A stretch of 20,373 nt of DNA from positions 1 through 20,373 of the forward strand of contig USSI01000008.1 of NCBI GenBank assembly GCA_900557315.1, given 5' to 3'. The translations under genes and the position numbers were made by a program. A model generated the notes under the pieces. That model made no database searches. It was not told where the DNA came from and saw only the letters and a program-made list of their open reading frames with translations. Position 1 is the first letter of the stretch; each line of letters begins with the position of its first letter. This DNA is from an uncultured Butyricicoccus sp. GTDB taxonomy: Bacteria; Bacillota; Clostridia; Oscillospirales; Butyricicoccaceae. This document shows positions 14,923-20,373 of the stretch, one piece after another.

Positions 14923-15810
14923 ATGAAAAGTGTAGACCCCGGTATTCTGGATCAGTCGGTCTGTTTTTCGTTTACGCCGCCCGACGTCGCCAGGGAGCTG
15001 CTGTTTTATCCAACCTGGTGCGGGCACTATTTCTGCACGGAAAACTATTTTATGAAGCGGGACAGCTATCCGCCGCTGCTTGTGGCGTTCATCCGCAAGG
15101 GCATATTCCACGTGCAGTACCGCGGCGAGAGCCGCCGCGCGGAGGAAGGCGACGTGCTGCTGCTCGACTGTATGGAGCCGCATTATTACCGCGCGGAAAA
15201 CGGGCTGGAATTTGTCTATATGCACTTCGACGGCTCGAATGCGCATGACATCTGCCGGCATATCATGGAAACGCACGGCTGGCTGATCCGGCGGGATAAC
15301 AACACGCTGGTCGGCAACCTGCTGTATCACACCGTGCGCTTCCATGCGGAGGGCGGCGTGGAGACCAGCATGCAGAGCTCGGCGCGCATCTACCGCCTGT
15401 TTGAACTGCTGCTGGCGCCAAGTTCGGAGGAAGCCGCCGGGGAAACCCCGGTGGAGCAGGCGATCCAGTACATCCGCGCGCACATCGGCGAGACGATCAC
15501 GCTCGAGGAGCTGGCCTCCTCGGTCTGCCTGAGCGTTTCCTACTTCGCGCATCTGTTCAAAAAGCGGACCGGCTTTGCCCCGGTCGAGTACATCATCAAT
15601 TCCCGCATCGAGCGCGCCAAGGTGCTGCTGGTGCGCACGAACCAATCCATATCGGAAATCGCGGAAGAGGTGGGCTATGCCTCCAGCGGCAGCCTGATTA
15701 ACCTGTTTACCCGGCGCGTCGGCGTTTCGCCGCGGCGGTACCGCATGATGCACCAGAGCCCGCCCGATCTTGCCGCCGCGGTCAGGGCGGACGGCGGTAT
15801 CCTGCCGTAA
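14923..15810 (+). CDS. AraC-family transcriptional regulator
   Basis: A 295-residue regulator with an N-terminal cupin-like sensing domain (about 25-140; VAFIRKGIFHVQYRG, EEGDVLLLDCMEPHYY) and a C-terminal double helix-turn-helix (about 178-277). The second motif reads ISEIAEEVGYASSGSLINLFTRRVGVSPRRYR, a classic AraC signature. The ATG at 14923 has AAGGGGAG about 7 bases upstream; an in-frame ATG at 14809 is open but falls on the opposite-strand promoter and lacks such a site. It is divergent from the oxidoreductase-isomerase-transporter operon, so it most likely controls it in response to the sugar or a derivative. Confidence 0.94.
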   Translation: MKSVDPGILDQSVCFSFTPPDVARELLFYPTWCGHYFCTENYFMKRDSYPPLLVAFIRKGIFHVQYRGESRRAEEGDVLLLDCMEPHYYRAENGLEFVYMHFDGSNAHDICRHIMETHGWLIRRDNNTLVGNLLYHTVRFHAEGGVETSMQSSARIYRLFELLLAPSSEEAAGETPVEQAIQYIRAHIGETITLEELASSVCLSVSYFAHLFKKRTGFAPVEYIINSRIERAKVLLVRTNQSISEIAEEVGYASSGSLINLFTRRVGVSPRRYRMMHQSPPDLAAAVRADGGILP

Positions 15811-15834
15811 AACGCCCCGGCCGCGCATGAAAAA

Positions 15835-15874
15835 AGGTCCTGCCGGAAACAGAAACCTGTTTCCGGCAGGACCT
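15835..15874 (-). terminator. Strong terminator of purA
   Basis: A perfect 18-bp stem (15835-15852 with 15857-15874), loop AAAC, followed on the minus strand by TTTTTT. It lies between convergent purA and the AraC-type gene; no T tract follows on the plus strand. Confidence 0.95.
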
Positions 15875-15898
15875 CAGCCTATCCGGTTTGTTATGCAA

Positions 15899-17179
15899 TT
15901 ACAGGGCCATCACCTGGTCGCGCGCCGGGCCGACGCCCAGCATGGTGATCGGGCAGCCGATGATGCGCTCGAGCTCGCGGATGTAGTTCTGTACGGTCTG
16001 CGGCAGTTCGTCGAACGAACGGCAGCCCGTGATGTCCTCGTCAAAGCCGTCGAATTCCTCGTAGACCGGTTCGCAACCGACCAGGTCCATGAAGTTCGCC
16101 GGGAATTCGGTGACGGTCTCGCCGTTTTTCAGCTTGTAAGCCACGCAGACCTTGAGCCTCGGCAGGCCGCGCAGCGGGTCGATCTTGTTGATGACCGCCT
16201 CGGTCAGGCCGTTGACGCGCACCGCGTAGCGTGCGATGACCGCATCGAACCAGCCCGTGCGGCGCGGACGGCCGGTAACCGTGCCGAACTCGCCGCCAGC
16301 GTTGCGGATGTAGTCGCCGGTCTCGTCGAACAGCTCGGTCGGGAACGGGCCTTCGCCTACGCGGGTGGTGTAGGATTTGAAGATGCCCATGATCTCGGTG
16401 ATTGCGGTCGGGCCGACGCCCGAGCCGATGCAGCAGCCGCCCGCCACCGGGTGGGACGAGGTGACGAACGGATAGGTGCCCATGTCGAGGTCAAGCAGCG
16501 TGCCCTGCGCGCCCTCAAACAGCACTTCCTTGCCCGCCTTGACCGCTTCGTATGTCATAATCGTGGTGTCGCACACAAGCGGGCGCAGGCGGTCAGCATA
16601 GGTGCGGTACTCTGCGATGACCGCGTCCGCGTCGATCGGTTCGCCGCCGTAAACGCCGGCAATCACGCGGTTCTTGCGCGCGCAGGTCTCGCGGATGACG
16701 GTTTCAAAGCGCTCGGCGTCCACAAAGTCGTGCATACGGATGCCGCTGCGCTCGGATTTATCCATGTAAGTCGGGCCGATGCCCTTTTTGGTCGTGCCGA
16801 TCGCGGTGCCGTCCTTGGCCTTTTCCGCCTCGCTCAGCGCGTCCAGTTCGAGATGCCAGGGCAGGATGCAGTGGCAGCGCGCGTCGATGAACAGCTTGTC
16901 CGTCGAAACGCCCTTTTCGTGCAGGCCGTCGATCTCGCCCAGCACAGCCTTGGGGTTGACGACCACACCCGGCCCGATGATGTTGACGCAGTCCGGGTAC
17001 AGGATGCCGGACGGGATGAGCTGCAGCTTGTACTTCGTGCCGTCTACTACAACGGTATGGCCGGCGTTGTTGCCGCCCTGGCTGCGCACGACCACATCCG
17101 CCTTGCCTGCGAAAATATCAATGAACTTGCCTTTGCCCTCGTCGCCCCATTGCGCGCCGAGAATTACCTTACCTGGCAT
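15899..17179 (-). CDS. purA: Adenylosuccinate synthetase
   Basis: A 426-residue GTP-dependent enzyme that joins IMP and aspartate, the first step from IMP to AMP. Diagnostic motifs are GAQWGDEGKGK (about 8-18, with catalytic Asp13), QGGNNAGHT (about 34-42, with His41), GTTKKGIGPTY, the P-loop-like GAQGTLLDLDMGTYPFVTSS and TGRPRRTGWFD. Length is standard. An AAGGA site lies upstream of the ATG at 17179 and a good promoter at 17234-17262. It is transcribed alone, with its own terminator, and no PurR-box could be recognised. The gene upstream, in the opposite direction, is a cysteine desulfurase. Confidence 0.98.
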   Translation of the reverse strand: MPGKVILGAQWGDEGKGKFIDIFAGKADVVVRSQGGNNAGHTVVVDGTKYKLQLIPSGILYPDCVNIIGPGVVVNPKAVLGEIDGLHEKGVSTDKLFIDARCHCILPWHLELDALSEAEKAKDGTAIGTTKKGIGPTYMDKSERSGIRMHDFVDAERFETVIRETCARKNRVIAGVYGGEPIDADAVIAEYRTYADRLRPLVCDTTIMTYEAVKAGKEVLFEGAQGTLLDLDMGTYPFVTSSHPVAGGCCIGSGVGPTAITEIMGIFKSYTTRVGEGPFPTELFDETGDYIRNAGGEFGTVTGRPRRTGWFDAVIARYAVRVNGLTEAVINKIDPLRGLPRLKVCVAYKLKNGETVTEFPANFMDLVGCEPVYEEFDGFDEDITGCRSFDELPQTVQNYIRELERIIGCPITMLGVGPARDQVMAL

Positions 17180-17233
17180 AGGTTTTCCTTCCTTTCTTTT
17201 GTCGGACGTGCGTTTATCACGTCATACGGATAA

Positions 17234-17262
17234 AGTATACCATAGCGCGGCGGGTATTTCAA
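17234..17262 (-). promoter_or_regulatory. purA promoter
   Basis: On the minus strand: TTGAAA (17262-17257), a 17-base spacer and TATACT (17239-17234). Both boxes are identical to those of the catabolic operon promoter. Confidence 0.8.
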
Positions 17263-17284
17263 TCCTGTATTTGCGGGTTTTGTC

Positions 17285-17313
17285 TTGTAAAAGGCTGCCC
17301 ACCGTTGTAAAAT
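17285..17313 (+). promoter_or_regulatory. Promoter of the cysteine desulfurase gene
   Basis: TTGTAA (17285-17290), a 17-base spacer and TAAAAT (17308-17313), giving a leader of about 38 bases. Confidence 0.65.
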
Positions 17314-17357
17314 AATTGCGTACTGGAAGTAATGGAACGGATAAGGAGTCAAATTTC

Positions 17358-18485
17358 ATGCATTATCTGGACAATGCGGCGACGGCGCGCGTCCTGCCCG
17401 AGGCGGCCGAGGCCGCTGTGCACGCCATGTGCGAGGGGTTCGGCAACCCGTCGAGCCTGCATAAAATGGGCATCGAGGCGTCGCACCTTTTGGAGGACAG
17501 CCGCAAAACGGTTGCGTCGGCGCTCGGCTGCCTGCCGGAGGAGACGTATTTCACCTCCTGCGGCACGGAGAGCACCAACATCAGCCTGCGCGGCGCAGCG
17601 CACTTAAACCGTCACAAAAAAGGCCGCATCATCACCACCGAGATCGAGCACGCGGCGACCCTCAACACCTGCAAGCAGCTGGCTGCCGAGGGGTTTGACG
17701 TGGTGTTCCTCGCGCCGGACGGGACCGGCCATATCACGCCCGCGGCGCTCGAAAAAGCGCTGACCGAGGACACCATCCTGCTGTCCTGCCAGCTGGTCAA
17801 CAACGAGATCGGCACGGCGCAGCCGGTGGCCGAGCTGGGGGCGCGGCTCCGCGCAAAAGCGCCGGGCGCGCTGTTCCACATCGACGCGGTGCAGGGGCTG
17901 TGCCGCGTCGCGCTGACACCGAAAAAGTGGAACTGCGACCTGATGAGCGTGTCCGGGCATAAAATCGGCGCGCCCAAGGGCATCGGCGCGCTGTATGTCA
18001 GAAAGGGCCTGCGCCTGCCGCCCCTGATGTCCGGCGGCGGGCAGGAGAAGGGCCTGCGGCCGGGCACCGAGCCGCTGCCGAATATTGCGGCGTTTGCCAA
18101 GGCGTGCGAAATCCGCATGGCGCATTTTGACGAGGACTACGCGCACGTAGCGGAACTGGCGGCCTATCTCAAAGAGCAGGCCGCGGCAAACCTGCCGGAC
18201 ATTGCGTTCAACGGCGAGGGCGACGTGCCGCACGTGGTCAACCTGTCCCTTCCCGGCTGCAAGAGCGAGGTTATGCTGCGCGTGCTCGAGGGCGACGAGG
18301 TGTATGTGTCGAGCGGGTCGGCGTGTTCCAAGGGCAAGCAGAGCGGGGTGCTCCGCGCGCTCGGCCTGCCCAAAGCGCGCACGGACAGCGCCATCCGCGT
18401 GTCGTTTGCGCCGTTCAATACGAAAGAAGATGTGGACGCGTTCATCGCCGCGGCGCGCAAGGGCATGAAGATGCTGCGGCGGTAA
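17358..18485 (+). CDS. Cysteine desulfurase (NifS/IscS family)
   Basis: A 375-residue PLP enzyme that takes sulfur from cysteine as an enzyme-bound persulfide. Visible residues: His98 in TEIEHAA, Asp176 in HIDAVQG, the PLP lysine Lys202 in SVSGHKIGAPKG, and the persulfide Cys323 in SSGSACSKG. The ATG at 17358 has AAGGAG 9 bases upstream. thiI follows on the same strand after a 295-base structured gap. The pairing of a dedicated desulfurase with ThiI is known in Bacillota (NifZ-ThiI), so the likely job is to feed sulfur to ThiI for tRNA 4-thiouridine and perhaps thiamine; supply to iron-sulfur clusters cannot be excluded, though no scaffold gene is present here. Confidence 0.95.
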   Translation: MHYLDNAATARVLPEAAEAAVHAMCEGFGNPSSLHKMGIEASHLLEDSRKTVASALGCLPEETYFTSCGTESTNISLRGAAHLNRHKKGRIITTEIEHAATLNTCKQLAAEGFDVVFLAPDGTGHITPAALEKALTEDTILLSCQLVNNEIGTAQPVAELGARLRAKAPGALFHIDAVQGLCRVALTPKKWNCDLMSVSGHKIGAPKGIGALYVRKGLRLPPLMSGGGQEKGLRPGTEPLPNIAAFAKACEIRMAHFDEDYAHVAELAAYLKEQAAANLPDIAFNGEGDVPHVVNLSLPGCKSEVMLRVLEGDEVYVSSGSACSKGKQSGVLRALGLPKARTDSAIRVSFAPFNTKEDVDAFIAAARKGMKMLRR

Positions 18486-18780
18486 TGCGTCTGCACGTCG
18501 CGCGCCATCTGCCTGATAAGGCAAACAGGTGTACCTGCACTTCACGGACTGGAATGCGGCCTGCGCGGCCGCACTGCGGGCAAAAGGTTCCTCTTCTTGC
18601 TAATCAACCCCATTCCCTTCAGGACGCGCTCCGCGCGTAAAGGGAAGTGACGCTTTCCGGCTGCCACCCCAGAAGGGGCGCGGCTATCGCTCGGTTGGAG
18701 CGTCGCCGCCAGCGGCGCTTCCCACAAAAACAAACAACACCACGCAGGCGCCCGCCGCCTGCCAAAATAAAGGAGACGTT
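18486..18780. other. Palindrome-rich intergenic region between desulfurase and thiI genes
   Basis: No convincing gene. At least five stem-loops are present: TGCGGCC/GGCCGCA around 18556-18574; TTCCCTT 18613-18619 with AAGGGAA 18640-18646 enclosing CGCGC-TCC-GCGCG; CCCC-AGAA-GGGG at 18667-18678; CGCCGC/GCGGCG near 18703-18716; and CAGGCG/CGCCTG at 18745-18761 just upstream of the thiI ribosome site. There is no clear T tract, so read-through into thiI is possible. It looks like a mobile or repeat-type palindromic element, but copies elsewhere cannot be checked here. Confidence 0.45.
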
Positions 18781-19947
18781 ATGAAAGAAGTATTACTGCT
18801 CAAATGCGGTGAGATCGTGCTCAAGGGCCTCAACCGCAAGACCTTTGAGGACCGGCTGCTCAAAAACCTGTCCCGCCGGATGAAGCACGTCGCGGACTGC
18901 GAGATTTCCATGCGCCAGTCGGTCGTGTACGTTGAGGTTCCCGAGGATGCGGACGCCGACGCGGTCATGGACTGCGCGCGGCACGTGTTCGGCTTTGCGA
19001 CCATCTCGCGCGCGGCGGTCTGCCCGGAAAAGACGCTCGAAAGCGTGATCGCGACCGCGCAGTCCTACCTTGCGCCGCGCTTTGCGCAGGCCAGGACCTT
19101 CAAGGTTGAGACCAAGCGCGGGGACAAGAAGTTCCCCATGACCTCGACCGAGATCAGCCAGCACGTCGGCGGCGAACTGGCCGACCTGTTCCCGTCTGTC
19201 CGTCCGGATATGCACCATCCCGACCTGACTGTGCACGTCGAGATGCGCGAAAAATACGCCTTCGTGCACGCCGGCCCCGAACCGGGCGCGGGCGGCATGC
19301 CGATCGGCTCGAACGGGCGCGCGGCGCTGCTGCTTTCGGGCGGCATTGACAGCCCGGTTGCGGGCTGGATGATGGCCAAGCGCGGCCTGGAGCTGGTGGG
19401 CATCCACTTCTTCAGCTACCCTTACACCTCGGAGCGCGCCAAGGAAAAGGTGCTCGAGCTGGGGCGCAAGCTGACCGTGTGGTGCGGCCGCATGAGCGTC
19501 ATGGTCGTGCCGTTCACCAAAATCCAGGAAGAAATCCGCGCGAACTGCCACGAGGAACTGTTTACGCTCATCATGCGGCGGTTTATGATGCGCATTGCGG
19601 AAAAGGTCGCAGTGCAGTACGGTTGCGGCGCGCTCATCACGGGCGAGTCGCTCGGCCAGGTGGCCAGCCAGACCATGCCCGCCATGGCGGTAACCGGCGC
19701 GGTGTGCGAACTGCCCGTGTTCCGCCCGTGCATCGGCATGGACAAGCAGGACATAGTTGACATAGCGTTCAAAATTGGCACCTACGAAACCTCGATTGAA
19801 CCTTACGAGGACTGCTGCACGGTCTTCACGCCGCGTCACCCGCAAACAAAACCGACGCTCGCGGAAGTGCTTGAAGAGGAGAAAAAACTCGATATCGAAA
19901 AGTTGCTTTCCGAAGTCACCTATGACAGAACGGAGTTCGTTTACTGA
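18781..19947 (+). CDS. thiI: tRNA uracil 4-sulfurtransferase ThiI
   Basis: A 388-residue enzyme that adenylates U8 of tRNA and inserts sulfur to make 4-thiouridine. The N-terminal ferredoxin-like/THUMP region (about 1-165; LLLKCGEIVLKGLNRKTFE) binds tRNA; the PP-loop SGGIDSPVAGW (about 186-196) binds ATP; MDKQDIVDIAFKIGTYETS and the Cys345-Cys346 pair in PYEDCCTVF complete the catalytic part. There is no C-terminal rhodanese domain, as is usual in Bacillota, where a partner desulfurase supplies sulfur; such a gene lies just upstream. AGGAG is 5 bases before the ATG. Codon style changes from about base 19750 onward (more A/T-ending codons). It overlaps the next gene by one base. Confidence 0.97.
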   Translation: MKEVLLLKCGEIVLKGLNRKTFEDRLLKNLSRRMKHVADCEISMRQSVVYVEVPEDADADAVMDCARHVFGFATISRAAVCPEKTLESVIATAQSYLAPRFAQARTFKVETKRGDKKFPMTSTEISQHVGGELADLFPSVRPDMHHPDLTVHVEMREKYAFVHAGPEPGAGGMPIGSNGRAALLLSGGIDSPVAGWMMAKRGLELVGIHFFSYPYTSERAKEKVLELGRKLTVWCGRMSVMVVPFTKIQEEIRANCHEELFTLIMRRFMMRIAEKVAVQYGCGALITGESLGQVASQTMPAMAVTGAVCELPVFRPCIGMDKQDIVDIAFKIGTYETSIEPYEDCCTVFTPRHPQTKPTLAEVLEEEKKLDIEKLLSEVTYDRTEFVY

Positions 19948-20373
19948 TGGAAAACATACCGAGCCTTTCGGAATGTTTTGAAGTTCTGAAAGAGAAAAAA
20001 CTGCATATCACGTTTGCGGAATCCTGCACGGGCGGACTTTGCGCGAAAGCGTTGACCGACCTTGCCGGAGCGTCCGAAGTGATTGAAGCGTCCGTGGTGT
20101 CATACTCAAACAGAATCAAGATCGAGAAACTCGGCGTAAAAGCGGAAACGATAGAAAAACATACGGAAGTCAGCGCGGAATGTGCGCTTGAAATGGCGCG
20201 CGGTGCAAAAAAGTTTGCGGCGTCGGAAGTCGGAGCGGCATTGACGGGATATGCGGGACCGAGCGGAAAAGACGTCGGACTTGTTTTTGTCGCCGTCAGT
20301 TCCCCGTTCGGCGAAAAAGTCGAAGAATTGCGGCTGCACGGGTCGAGGGAAGAAATAAGGCTTGCGGCGGCGA
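19947..20373 (+). CDS. CinA C-terminal-domain protein (NMN amidohydrolase-like), 3' end cut by window edge
   Basis: The first 142 codons of a gene that runs off the window without a stop. It begins in the TGATG overlap with the thiI stop. The motif FAESCTGGL (residues 23-31) and ALTGYAGPSG identify the CinA C-terminal domain, which in known members (PncC) removes the amide from nicotinamide mononucleotide to salvage NAD. There is no N-terminal molybdopterin-binding-like domain, so it is of the short, single-domain type. GGAG lies about 11 bases upstream of ATG. The base composition is clearly less GC-rich than most of the window, as is the end of thiI. Identity is secure; substrate is by family analogy. 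Confidence 0.88.
   Translation, partial: MENIPSLSECFEVLKEKKLHITFAESCTGGLCAKALTDLAGASEVIEASVVSYSNRIKIEKLGVKAETIEKHTEVSAECALEMARGAKKFAASEVGAALTGYAGPSGKDVGLVFVAVSSPFGEKVEELRLHGSREEIRLAAA

Noticed and set aside
15770..17233. A 487-codon plus-strand frame opposite purA
   Set aside because: It runs through the purA terminator and is the reverse of a secure gene.
18323..18640. Small plus- and minus-strand frames in the gap before thiI
   Set aside because: Palindromic, GC-rich sequence gives chance open frames; no ribosome sites or recognisable protein sequence.
1..20373. tRNA or rRNA genes, CRISPR arrays, insertion sequences
   Set aside because: No tRNA T-arm signatures outside coding regions, no regularly spaced repeats, and no transposase-like frames were found on reading.

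Overview
The window looks like a chromosomal segment of a GC-rich gut-type clostridium (Bacillota, most likely Oscillospirales/Ruminococcaceae-like). Three things suggest this: the gene set (RNase Y, Gram-positive LexA with CGAAC-N4-GTTC boxes, Asp23/YloU next to FakA/YloV, GPH symporter), strong AGGAGG-type ribosome binding sites, and sigma-A promoters of the TTGACA-17-TATAAT class. The assignment is inferred from sequence style, not from a database search.

Layout. (1) 1-1461: 3' part of rny (RNase Y) and its terminator. (2) 1586-4523: an accessory block of lower GC: a gamma-carbonic-anhydrase-like hexapeptide protein, then a three-frame operon of unknown membrane/extracytoplasmic proteins with its own promoter. 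Nearly identical terminator hairpins bracket the block. (3) 4639-7328: lexA then recG on the minus strand, with LexA boxes at the lexA promoter. (4) 7591-10808: asp23-like gene, fakA and pth on the plus strand. The 342-bp fakA-pth gap holds a compact minus-strand locus with the anatomy of a type I toxin-antitoxin module: a 24-residue hydrophobic peptide ORF starting with TTG, a near-perfect Shine-Dalgarno inside a hairpin, a strong promoter, and a convergent antisense promoter with exact TTGACA/TATAAT boxes. (5) 10885-15810: a sugar-utilisation cluster (Gfo/Idh/MocA oxidoreductase, TIM-barrel isomerase/epimerase, GPH-type transporter) transcribed leftward and divergent from an AraC-family regulator. 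(6) 15899-20373: purA on the minus strand, divergent from a cysteine desulfurase gene, which is followed by thiI and the start of a cinA C-terminal-domain gene that runs off the window.

How the genes fit together. LexA and RecG form a DNA-damage pair. The desulfurase and ThiI form a sulfur-relay pair for tRNA 4-thiouridine. The AraC regulator probably controls the adjacent catabolic operon. The main points for a second look are the unlisted toxin-antitoxin-like locus in 9847-10125; an in-frame loss of the KH-domain GXXG loop in RNase Y; an in-frame stop splitting an accessory gene; two strongly structured intergenic regions (7942-8177 and 18486-18780); and a change of codon style inside the 3' end of thiI that continues into cinA.
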